Made by a program: the position numbers and the translations under genes | Origin: Verrucomicrobiota bacterium | GTDB lineage: Bacteria; Verrucomicrobiota; Verrucomicrobiia; Verrucomicrobiales; Akkermansiaceae | Direction: 5' to 3' | Assembly (NCBI GenBank): GCA_017301995.1 | Contig: JAFLEH010000011.1 | Coordinates: 62,001 to 126,000 of the forward strand | DNA length: 64,000 bases | Shown: positions 26,382-34,200 of the stretch, in pieces | Layout: each line of letters begins with the position of its first letter | How positions within the stretch are numbered: the first letter of the stretch is position 1 | Notes under the pieces: model-generated | Database searches by the model: none | Told to the model about the DNA's origin: nothing | The model's input: the letters and a program-made list of their open reading frames with translations, nothing else

Positions 26382-26984
26382 TCATTCCCCTCCACTGCGT
26401 TTGGCCGGCCGCCCGGCTGCGCCATTTCCGGATTTGCCATTCTCCGGGAGCGGAACCTCCCGTCCCTCTCTCACTAAAAATAGAACGCCGTTCTTGAACA
26501 CTTCCACACGAAAGCAAATTTCCCTATCGGAAAAGCTGGAAACTCCGAGCTCAAGGAACTTCCCGTCCGTAATTGTCGCCGCGGCGACTTTCTTCTTCGC
26601 ATCGAAGATCACTATTGAACCAATCAACTTGTCACCATATAGGCTCCACTGGCGATGAGCCCTGGCCTTGCGGTCATATCCGATTATGGAATGCATCTGG
26701 CGCCCGTAGAACTTGGAGTTGAAGCTTTCCACGATAAATTCCCCTCCGATGGACTTCCTGGTGGTGGTGCATTCCTCCTCCACTGAGCGCCCGTCCGTGA
26801 ACTTCATCGTGCTAACGCATCTCGATCGGGGCCATACCGGCGGATCCGCAAGCTCCGGCAACAAGGGCTCCGTGTCACCGGGAGCGGCCACAAGCTCTTT
26901 GAATTTTGCAACGGTCATGACATCTTGCCCGACCACAACCGAAACGAGATGCAGAAGCGAGTATAGGAGCACGAGGAATCTCAT
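26382..26984 (-). CDS. Exported protein with DUF1579-like pattern
   Basis: A 200-residue protein with a signal peptide (MRFLVLLYSLLHLVSVVVGQ). The mature part has KSIGGEFIVESFNSKFYG, MHSIIGYDRKARAHRQWSLYG and later FDAKKKVAAATITDG, a progression of strands like DUF1579 proteins (a lipocalin-like beta barrel), although the match is by eye. The frame is open upstream to 27113 but the signal peptide fixes the start at 26984. Its base composition appears less GC-rich than its neighbours. Confidence 0.65.
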   Translation of the reverse strand: MRFLVLLYSLLHLVSVVVGQDVMTVAKFKELVAAPGDTEPLLPELADPPVWPRSRCVSTMKFTDGRSVEEECTTTRKSIGGEFIVESFNSKFYGRQMHSIIGYDRKARAHRQWSLYGDKLIGSIVIFDAKKKVAAATITDGKFLELGVSSFSDREICFRVEVFKNGVLFLVREGREVPLPENGKSGNGAAGRPAKRSGGE

Positions 26985-27512
26985 GGATTGGGTTTTAGAG
27001 ACGCTATGGCCTACCGTCAAGCGGGTTCTGATGGGGCGATCCGGCCATGGGCAAATGCCAGTCGATCCGGCGGTTTGATTGCCGTCGGGGAATTTGAAGG
27101 AAAGCCAGGGCACCTACACTAGGGACGATCGGAATGGGAATTGGATGAAATGAACCGCAGATGGATGAACACGGATAAGAGCGAGCAAAGCGCGGAGCGC
27201 CATCCGTGCAGATCCGTGAAATTTGACCTCCGGTCCATCTCCGGCTTCGCCTCCGGTTGTGGTCAGGAAACCATGAACCGGAAGAATTTCAGACCACGGA
27301 TGACACGGATGAACACGGATAAGAGCAAGCACCGCGCGGAGCGCCATCCGTCCATCTGCGGTTGAATTCTCCCTAATGTAGGCGCCCTGGAAGGAAAGCC
27401 CCGCGATTTTCATTCTCCTTGGCGTCTGGCGGTGAAATTATCCGACCCGCGCGGACCGCCCCAGGCGTGGAGGTGAAAGAACCACCGGCCCACATGCCGT
27501 ATCGCCGTTTCC
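26985..27512. other. Intergenic stretch carrying a MITE-like insertion
   Basis: Contains the 286-bp element at 27105-27390. Without it the gap would be about 235 bases. No gene is seen. Confidence 0.75.
27105..27390. mobile_element. MITE-like element with 20-bp terminal inverted repeats
   Basis: Left end CCAGGGCACCTACACTAGGG (27105-27124) and right end CCCTAATGTAGGCGCCCTGG (27371-27390) are inverted copies with 18 of 20 positions matching. The element is flanked on both sides by AAGGAAAG (27097-27104 and 27391-27398), a perfect 8-bp duplication as left by transposition. Inside are two 44-bp direct repeats (27164-27207 and 27308-27351, 41 of 44 identical) and a 13-bp inverted pair AACCGCAGATGGA/TCCATCTGCGGTT (27153-27165, 27351-27363). 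It encodes no transposase, so it must be moved in trans. Confidence 0.85.
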
Positions 27513-28190
27513 ATGAAACCAATCCTCCTTGTTTCGATGTTGTCCGCTTCCCTGGCCTGCGCCGGGGAGACGGTGCCCCTTTTCAACGGCAAAGACCTGA
27601 CCGGTTGGAAGGCCGACGTGCCGGCCGCCGATAAAAATCCCTCGATTTCCCCGAGTTTCGTCGTGCGCGACGGGAACCTGGTGAGCATGGGGGAACCGCG
27701 CGGCCATCTGATCACCGAACGCGAATACGGCGATTACAAGCTGGTGGTGGAATACCGTTTCACCAAGGGCGGCGGAAACTGCGGGGTGCTGGTCCACAGT
27801 TCCAAGCCGCGGTTTTTGGGCAACATGTTCCCGCAGTCGATCGAAGTGCAGATGATGCACGAAAACGCTGGGGATTTCTGGTGCATCGGGGAAAACATCG
27901 AGGTGCCCGACATGGAAAAGCGCCGCCCGCACAAGGAAGGCCAGAAGTTCGGCGGCGGTCCCGGCGACGCCCGGCGGATCATCAATCTAACCGACGGATC
28001 GGAGAAGCCGCTAGGCGAGTGGAACCGGATGGAAATCGAGTGCAAGGGCGCCGAGGTCAAGGTGTCCGTCAACGGCACGCTGGTGAACCACGGCAGCAAC
28101 GCCACCGTCACCAAGGGCAGGATCGCGCTCCAGGCCGAGGGCACCGAAGTCGAGTTCCGCAAGGTGGATCTAACCCCGCTGGAGAAATAA
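27513..28190 (+). CDS. DUF1080 protein (3-keto-disaccharide hydrolase type)
   Basis: A 225-residue exported protein with signal peptide (cleavage near ACAGE). The fold is a concanavalin-like beta sandwich: TVPLFNGKDLTGWKAD at the start, EYGDYKLVVEYRF, CGVLVHSSKPR, SIEVQMMHENAGDFW and WNRMEIECKGAEVKVSVNG. DUF1080 proteins are abundant in Verrucomicrobiota and Planctomycetota, and several hydrolyse 3-keto-glycosides. The lactonase gene begins three bases after its stop, so the two form an operon acting on oxidised sugars. Confidence 0.93.
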   Translation: MKPILLVSMLSASLACAGETVPLFNGKDLTGWKADVPAADKNPSISPSFVVRDGNLVSMGEPRGHLITEREYGDYKLVVEYRFTKGGGNCGVLVHSSKPRFLGNMFPQSIEVQMMHENAGDFWCIGENIEVPDMEKRRPHKEGQKFGGGPGDARRIINLTDGSEKPLGEWNRMEIECKGAEVKVSVNGTLVNHGSNATVTKGRIALQAEGTEVEFRKVDLTPLEK

Positions 28191-28193
28191 CCG

Positions 28194-29318
28194 ATGCGGA
28201 CGGGAGCGGCGCTTTTATTGGGTTTTCTGGCGGTTTCCGCGCAGGCGGTTCCGGTATTCATCGGCACCAACACCGGCCAGCGGGCGGGTGGCAGCAAGGG
28301 GATCTATCTGGCGGACTTCGATCCGGCGACGGGCAAGCTGACCGAGCCCTCGCTGGCGGCCGAATACGCCCAGCCGGGGTTTCTCGCGCTCCATCCGAAA
28401 AAGCCGCTGCTGTATGCCATCGGCTCGCCTAACAAGCCGTTCGCCGACCGCACGGGTTCGGTGGCGGCGTTCGCGATCAAATCCGGGCCGAAGCTCGAGT
28501 TTCTCGGCGAGGCGTCGTCCGGGGGAAATGGTCCCTGCCATCTGGCGGTGGACCCCGCGGGGACCACGGTGGCCGTGGCGAACTATGGCGACGGGAAATT
28601 CGCCACGCTGCGGCTCGACGAGAGCGGCGTGCCGGGACCGCCGGTGTCGGTGATCGCCAGCAAAGGCACCGGTCCTAACAAGCAGCGCCAGGACGGTCCG
28701 CATGCCCACGGAGTGTATTTCAACCGAGCCGGGGACCGGCTTTTCGTGCCGGACCTCGGGCTGGACCGGGTGTTGATTCGCGCGTTCGATCCGGCGACCT
28801 CGAAACTGGGCGACTCCTTGCCGCCGTTGGCGACCGCGCCCGGAGCGGGGCCGCGCCATTTGGCGTTTTCGGCGGATGAGTCGCTGGTTTTCGTGATCAA
28901 CGAGCTGGACGCCACCGCGCAGTTGGCCCGGAAGGATGGAGAGGGGAACTATCAAACCATCGGCACCGCGTCCACGCTTCCGGATGGGTTCACCGCCGCC
29001 AACACCACCGCCGAAATCGAGCCAAGCCCGGACGGGAAATTCGTCTATGCCTCGAACCGCGGCCACGACAGCATCGTCGTTTTCCGCCTCGACGACAAAC
29101 GGCTCGCGCCCATCCAGCACGCGCCCTGCGGAGGCAAAACCCCGCGCCATTTCAAGCTATCCCCGTGCGGAAAATGGTTGCTGTGCGCCCACATGGAGTC
29201 GCACACCATCAGCGTCCTGCCCCGCGATCCGGCCACCGGGCGGCTGGGCGGGACGGTCTGCACCGTGGCCTCGCCCTCTCCGATCTGCCTGCTGTTTGGG
29301 GCGGATTCCACGCGCTAG
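28194..29318 (+). CDS. Exported lactonase, seven-bladed beta-propeller family
   Basis: A 374-residue protein with a signal peptide (VSAQA) and the repeated propeller blades of the 6-phosphogluconolactonase-type lactonase family: VFIGTNTGQRAGGSKGIYL, GNGPCHLAVDPAGTTVAVANYG, GPHAHGVYFNRAG, GPRHLAFSADESLVFVINEL, EPSPDGKFVYASNRGHDSIVVF and PRHFKLSPCGKWLLCAHM. These enzymes open sugar lactones. It is exported, so a phosphorylated substrate is unlikely; oxidised sugars made outside the cytoplasm fit better. Co-transcribed with the DUF1080 gene. Confidence 0.93.
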   Translation: MRTGAALLLGFLAVSAQAVPVFIGTNTGQRAGGSKGIYLADFDPATGKLTEPSLAAEYAQPGFLALHPKKPLLYAIGSPNKPFADRTGSVAAFAIKSGPKLEFLGEASSGGNGPCHLAVDPAGTTVAVANYGDGKFATLRLDESGVPGPPVSVIASKGTGPNKQRQDGPHAHGVYFNRAGDRLFVPDLGLDRVLIRAFDPATSKLGDSLPPLATAPGAGPRHLAFSADESLVFVINELDATAQLARKDGEGNYQTIGTASTLPDGFTAANTTAEIEPSPDGKFVYASNRGHDSIVVFRLDDKRLAPIQHAPCGGKTPRHFKLSPCGKWLLCAHMESHTISVLPRDPATGRLGGTVCTVASPSPICLLFGADSTR

Positions 29319-29516
29319 GGGAGCCTCCCAGACAGCCGCAGTCCCAGGCACTCAGGTCTGCAAAGCGACACTCCTTGCCGCGGAGGCCGGGGGGGAGACG
29401 AGTCTCGGATAACCCCAGTCCGTGCGGTTGGCGGGATTTTTGGCAACCGTGGCGGAGATTTCCCTTGGAATCGGTGGGGGAGTCCCCTAGATTCCGCCCG
29501 GCGAGAGCCTTTTCCC

Positions 29517-29783
29517 ATGGTTAAGAAAGATTTCACCATCCTCAACAAGCTTGGCATCCACGCCCGGCCGGCCGCGCAATTCGTGAAGATCGCGAACCGG
29601 TTCCAGGCGGAGGTCTATGTCGAGAAGGATGGCGAGGAGGTTGACGGCAAGAGCATTATGGGCCTGATGATGCTGGCGGCGGGAAACGGATCGGTCATCT
29701 CGGTCACCGCGGACGGTCCCGACGAGGCGGCTGCCATTGAGGCACTCGGCGACCTGATCGGCAGGAGATTCGAGGAGGCCTGA
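29517..29783 (+). CDS. ptsH: PTS phosphocarrier protein HPr
   Basis: An 88-residue HPr. The phosphorylated histidine is His15 in LGIHARPAA, and Ser46 lies in GKSIMGLMMLAA, the site modified by HPr kinase in bacteria that have that enzyme. Enzyme I is encoded 124 bases downstream on the same strand. No sugar-specific EII component lies in the window, so the pair may serve EIIs elsewhere or a purely regulatory phosphorelay. Confidence 0.96.
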   Translation: MVKKDFTILNKLGIHARPAAQFVKIANRFQAEVYVEKDGEEVDGKSIMGLMMLAAGNGSVISVTADGPDEAAAIEALGDLIGRRFEEA

Positions 29784-29907
29784 CGCCCCATGCCGCCCTG
29801 AAGGCGGTTTGAAACACCCCGCACCGCCGGCTTACCCGGCAAACCGCCACCTTGAAGCCCTCCGGGCTTGATCCGCTCCGCAATTTCCGCCAGATTTCTC
29901 TCACACG

Positions 29908-31674
29908 ATGGATACTCCGAACGCCCCAGCCGAAGTCGTTTACCAGGGGATCCCGGCATCGCCGGGTATCGCCATCGGACCGGTGCATGCCGTGCCGCGG
30001 GGGTTTGCCGCGCCCGAGGTGTATGAAATCGAGGCCGCGCAAATCCCGCACGAGCAGGAGCGGTTCAAGGCGGCGCTGGAAATGACCAAACGGCAGTTGC
30101 AGGAACTTCAGCGCCGGCTGGAATCCCTCGCCGGCAGCGAACCGGGGGATATTTTCGAGGCCCACATCATGCTGCTGGAGGACCCGGCGGTCGTGAAACG
30201 CGTGCTCGGCGCGATCGAATCCCGCCTCCAAAACGCCGAGTACGTTTTCTACGCGGTGATGCAAACCTATCTGGAGGCGATGCGCCGGGTTCCGGATGCC
30301 TACCTGCGGGAACGCACTGCCGATATCGAGGATGTGTCTCAACGCGTGCTCCGCGCGTTCCGCAACGACGCCGAACCGCGCCACCTTCCGCCGGATGGCT
30401 CGCACATCCTGATGGCCTACGATCTCAGCCCGTCCGACACCGTGGGCATGGACCGCCGGCAGATCCTCGGTTTCGTCACCGAGCAGGGCAGCATCAACTC
30501 GCATACGGCCATCATCGCCCGCGCCTTCGGTATCCCGGCCGTCGTCGGCCTCAACGCTTCGATCATCGATGTCACGACCCTTTCCTCGGTCATTCTGGAC
30601 GGTTACGCGGGGAAACTGATCATCCATCCCACGCAGGCCACGCTGGATCGCTACGTGACGCTCGCCAGGGAAAAGAAAATCGTCCAAAACCGCGTGGACG
30701 CCCACCGCGGCGCGGCCACCGAAACCACCGACGGCCAGCACGTCACGGTTTCCGCCAACATGGAGTTGTTGGACGAACTGGACCTGGTCGTCAACTGCGG
30801 CGCCAAGGGCATCGGACTCTATCGGACCGAGTTTCTCCTGCTCAACGGTGCGGAAATTCCCGACGAAAACGCGCAGGCGGAGGCCTACGGCAGGATTGTT
30901 AGAGCGCTCGCGCCGCACCGCGTCATCATCCGCACGCTCGACGCCGGCGGCGACAAGCTGCCGGTCGAGCCACTAACTGAACCGGAGCCCAATCCGTTTC
31001 TCGGCTGGCGCGGGATCCGCGTATCGCTGTCCCGCCCGGCGATGTTCCGCGACCAGATCCGCGCGATCCTCCGCGCCAGCGCCCTCGGCCAGGTGGCGGT
31101 GATGTTTCCGCTGGTGTCCGGCATTTCCGAGGTCGAACGCGCGCGCGACATGATCGCCCGCTGCATGGACGAACTCGACGCCGAAGGCGTTGCATTCGAC
31201 CGCGGGATCCCGGTGGGCATCATGGTCGAGGTGCCGTCCGCCGCCGTGTGTGCGGACATACTGGCCTCCAAGGTCGATTTCTTCTCTATCGGAACCAACG
31301 ACCTGATCCAATACACCGTCGCCGCCGACCGGGTGAACCCGCATGTGGCCGAGCTCTACCGGCCCACCCATCCGGCGGTGATCCGCCTCATCAAACGGAC
31401 CATCGACGCCGGGCGCGACCATGGCATCTGGACCGGGATTTGCGGGGAAATGGCCGGTGACATCCGCCTCACACCGCTGTTGATCGGCATGGGTGCCACC
31501 GAGCTTTCCGTGGGACCCCAACAGGTCCCGCGCGTCGGCGAGGCGATCCGTTCGGTGAGCCACGCCGAGTGTGCCGCCATGGCGGACGAGGCGATGCGGC
31601 AGACGCGCAGTTATGATATTCTCAACAGCTCCATCGAGATCGCGCGCCGGAGCTACGGGTTTTTGCTGGATTGA
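29908..31674 (+). CDS. ptsI: PTS Enzyme I, phosphoenolpyruvate-protein phosphotransferase
   Basis: A 588-residue protein. The N-terminal domain contains GSINSHTAIIARAFGIPAVVG with the phosphorylated His199; the C-terminal PEP-binding barrel has GLYRTEFLLL, DAGGDKLP, FLGWRGIR, SIGTNDLIQYT and the catalytic Cys512 in GICGEMAG. It takes phosphate from PEP and passes it to HPr, encoded just upstream. The length is normal. The N-terminus (MDTPNAPAEVVYQGIPASPGIA) is slightly extended. Confidence 0.97.
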   Translation: MDTPNAPAEVVYQGIPASPGIAIGPVHAVPRGFAAPEVYEIEAAQIPHEQERFKAALEMTKRQLQELQRRLESLAGSEPGDIFEAHIMLLEDPAVVKRVLGAIESRLQNAEYVFYAVMQTYLEAMRRVPDAYLRERTADIEDVSQRVLRAFRNDAEPRHLPPDGSHILMAYDLSPSDTVGMDRRQILGFVTEQGSINSHTAIIARAFGIPAVVGLNASIIDVTTLSSVILDGYAGKLIIHPTQATLDRYVTLAREKKIVQNRVDAHRGAATETTDGQHVTVSANMELLDELDLVVNCGAKGIGLYRTEFLLLNGAEIPDENAQAEAYGRIVRALAPHRVIIRTLDAGGDKLPVEPLTEPEPNPFLGWRGIRVSLSRPAMFRDQIRAILRASALGQVAVMFPLVSGISEVERARDMIARCMDELDAEGVAFDRGIPVGIMVEVPSAAVCADILASKVDFFSIGTNDLIQYTVAADRVNPHVAELYRPTHPAVIRLIKRTIDAGRDHGIWTGICGEMAGDIRLTPLLIGMGATELSVGPQQVPRVGEAIRSVSHAECAAMADEAMRQTRSYDILNSSIEIARRSYGFLLD

Positions 31675-31683
31675 GCCGCCGTT

Positions 31684-33459
31684 ATGAAATCGAATGCGAT
31701 CCCCGGGGTTGTCGTGGTGCTGTTCGGGTTGTTTTTCCTGCTGCCCGGACTGCTGCTGAGCGGTTGGTATTTCCACGGCTACACGCGGTGGATCGACGCG
31801 ATGCGGTGGGACGAGATGCCGTGCAGGATCGAGTCGGCCGAGCTGAAGGCCAGCCGCGGCAGCAAATCGACGACCTACAAGGTGGAGGCAGTCTATCACT
31901 ATCAATACAAGGGAACGCTCCACCGCGGCGACCGGGTGGATTTTTCCACCGGCAGCGACAACGTCGGCGACCACCACCGCCGGGTATATCGCGAGATTTC
32001 GTCCCACATTGCCGGTCCGCCGGAAAACGGGGTGGCCGAATCGCGTTCTCCGGGACCGGTGTTCCGTTGTTATGTGAATCCGAAAAATCCCGAGGACGCC
32101 GTGTTATATCGTGACCTGCGTTGGGAAATGCAGGCCTTTCTCGCGGTTTTCGCCCTGACGTTTCCCGCGGTTGGCGCTGGCGTGGTGGTCGCGGGGATCG
32201 TTTCGGCGCGCTCCCGGAGGCGCGAAGACGCGTTGCGGAACCAATTTCCCGGCGAACCCTGGCGCTGGCGCCCGGATTGGGTCGGCGCGGCGATCACCGA
32301 GTCATCCGGAAAATGGCGCATGGCTCTCCACGCATACACCCTGTGGTCGGGTGCGGTGATATTCCCGCTGATCGCCGCCGCGATCATGGGGGGCGCGTTC
32401 ACCCACGGCGCGGCGGCATGGCTGCTGCTGATCTTTCCCGCAATCTGGCTGATTCCGGCGATGCTTTCAGTTAGAAGAATGCGCCAGCGCGCGGCGATCG
32501 GAAATGCCCGGCTCGAGCTGAAACGCCACCCGATTCCGCCCGGCGGGACGCTCGAAGGAGAGATCGTTCTCGGCAAGATGGTTAGGGCGCTGTCCGGTGC
32601 CGGAATTTCGTTGGCCTGCGAACGCAAAACCACGGTGCGCCAGGGCAACAAGTCGTCGGTTAGCACCGACACCGTGTGGTCGTGCGACGAAGCGGTTGGC
32701 GCCGAGTTGATCGCCGGCGACGTGGCGGGAACGCGGATACCGGTGCGCGTGGTCATCCCCCGCGACGTGCCGGTCACCGGCCCCGAGGAAAACCGCGGCG
32801 ATTCGGAAATCGGTTGGAAACTGCGGCTGAAAATCCCCGGCACGGCGGTGGACGCCAGCTTTGACATTCCGGTATTCCTGGATCCCAACGCGCCCTTGGT
32901 TTCTCACGCTCCGGAGGCGGAGGCACCCTCCATGGCGGCCGCGTCCATTGAGGACCTGCCCGACCTGCTCGCGCGGCAGCGGTTGGTGTTGGAAACCGAC
33001 GACCGCGGCCTTCCGGTCACCCTGCGCTGCCCGCCGCTGCGCCAGTTGGGCATGCTGGCGTTTCTGCTGGTTTTCAACCTGATCTGGACCGCCGTGGCGG
33101 TGGTGCTGTGGGTTCAGAACGCTCCGTGGATGTTCAAACTCATCTGGCCTCTCAGCGCGGCCGGTCTGTGGGTGCTGATCGTTTGGAATGCCCTCCTCAG
33201 CCGCACCCTAACCCTCGACGATGCCGGCCTGCGCGTCCTCAACCGCCTCGGTCCCGCCCAGTGGCAGCTCGAACTCGGCCGCGACCAGATCACCGGCTTC
33301 GCCTGCGACTCCAACATGCAAAGCAACAACCGCTCGATCTACCGCGTCCGCGCCGAATCCGTCTTCGGCCGCAAACACACCCTCGTCGGCGGCATTTCCC
33401 ACCTCCCCACCGCCGAAGCCCTAACTGCGGCACTGGAGAAGTGGAGGAAGGGGAGATGA
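31684..33459 (+). CDS. DUF3592-type membrane protein
   Basis: A 591-residue membrane protein starting 9 bases after ptsI. A first helix (residues 8-28) is followed by a DUF3592-like extracytoplasmic domain (MPCRIESAELKASRGSK, EAVYHYQYKGTLHRGDRV, CYVNPKNPEDAVLYRD) and a second helix (about 150-172); this pair is the normal DUF3592 unit. Two further helices near 225-260, a long beta-rich soluble region with a CERKTTVRQGN segment and a helix pair near 460-505 follow, so it is much longer than simple family members. Function unknown. Confidence 0.75.
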   Translation: MKSNAIPGVVVVLFGLFFLLPGLLLSGWYFHGYTRWIDAMRWDEMPCRIESAELKASRGSKSTTYKVEAVYHYQYKGTLHRGDRVDFSTGSDNVGDHHRRVYREISSHIAGPPENGVAESRSPGPVFRCYVNPKNPEDAVLYRDLRWEMQAFLAVFALTFPAVGAGVVVAGIVSARSRRREDALRNQFPGEPWRWRPDWVGAAITESSGKWRMALHAYTLWSGAVIFPLIAAAIMGGAFTHGAAAWLLLIFPAIWLIPAMLSVRRMRQRAAIGNARLELKRHPIPPGGTLEGEIVLGKMVRALSGAGISLACERKTTVRQGNKSSVSTDTVWSCDEAVGAELIAGDVAGTRIPVRVVIPRDVPVTGPEENRGDSEIGWKLRLKIPGTAVDASFDIPVFLDPNAPLVSHAPEAEAPSMAAASIEDLPDLLARQRLVLETDDRGLPVTLRCPPLRQLGMLAFLLVFNLIWTAVAVVLWVQNAPWMFKLIWPLSAAGLWVLIVWNALLSRTLTLDDAGLRVLNRLGPAQWQLELGRDQITGFACDSNMQSNNRSIYRVRAESVFGRKHTLVGGISHLPTAEALTAALEKWRKGR

Positions 33460-33478
33460 CTCTCACCGTGCCTCCTAC

Positions 33479-33574
33479 ACATGGGGTCGCATGGTAACAT
33501 TTTCCGGGTCCGGAGTTTAACCCGGCGCAAGCCGAAGGCCCAAAAATGTTACCATGCGAGGACTGACCCCATGT
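33479..33574. repeat. REP/RAYT-type palindrome, copy with a shortened left arm
   Basis: Right arm 33543-33574 is identical to that at 17842-17873. The left arm starts ACATGGGGTC at 33479 and continues GCATGGTAACATTTT, lacking the 7 bases AGTCCTC. The spacer differs from the 17.8-kb copy. It sits between the converging DUF3592 gene and lspA and ends just before the lspA stop codon, where it could act as a two-way terminator. Confidence 0.9.
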
Positions 33575-33575
33575 T

Positions 33576-34157
33576 TCAGGCGGGGGTGGATTTGTGGGTG
33601 GTTTTCTCGTCGCGCCAACTGCCGATGAAGAGGAGGACGGCCGCGATGCAGATACAGGAGTCGGCGACGTTGAAGGCCGGCCACCAGCCGCCGCTGGAAG
33701 GAACGATCCTGTCGTAGAACGGTAGTTTCACGAGGAGGAAATCCACGACATAGCCGGCCGAGAGGCGGCTCCAGAACGGTTCGCCGGCGCGTTCGGCGAG
33801 GAGAAACCCCTGGATCAGCCGGTCGGTGAGGTTGCCGAAGATGCCGCACAGCAGCAGGGCCACGGCGATTTTTGATAGAATATGTTGGAAAGCGCCCTTG
33901 ATCCAGAACCAGCGGATCATGCTGAGCGCCACGAGCGGCACAAACAGAAACACGATGGGAGCCCATGCGGTGCCATTGCCCATCCCGAACGCCACGCCCT
34001 GGTTGTGGATGCGTGTCAGATGGAAAACATTGTTAATCACGGGGAAATCGTGAATCCCCTCCGACCACGGTGGGGGAAATCTCCGGATCGTCCAGAATTT
34101 GGTGATCTGGTCGATGATGTAGAGCGGTAGGGTGATGGAGAGGATGAGGCGGAGCAT
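33576..34157 (-). CDS. lspA: Lipoprotein signal peptidase
   Basis: A 193-residue inner-membrane aspartic peptidase that removes signal peptides from prolipoproteins. Four hydrophobic helices are visible; the catalytic Asp residues lie in IFGNLTDRL and FNVADSCICIA, and NQGVAFG is the conserved substrate-side loop. It follows ileS by 43 bases on the same strand, the classical ileS-lspA order. The start at 34157 gives the usual short N-terminus; an open upstream extension overlaps the end of ileS and is not used. Slightly longer than average because of an insertion after the Asp-containing loop. Confidence 0.95.
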   Translation of the reverse strand: MLRLILSITLPLYIIDQITKFWTIRRFPPPWSEGIHDFPVINNVFHLTRIHNQGVAFGMGNGTAWAPIVFLFVPLVALSMIRWFWIKGAFQHILSKIAVALLLCGIFGNLTDRLIQGFLLAERAGEPFWSRLSAGYVVDFLLVKLPFYDRIVPSSGGWWPAFNVADSCICIAAVLLFIGSWRDEKTTHKSTPA

Positions 34158-34200
34158 AGCTGGCGAAGGCAGATCCGTCCGATCGGACGGATCGGACGAA

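Noticed and set aside
29784..29907. Small hairpins between ptsH and ptsI as a terminator
   Set aside because: GCCGCCCTGAAGGCGG and AAGCCCTCCGGGCTT can fold but no T-run follows; they do not look like intrinsic terminators.
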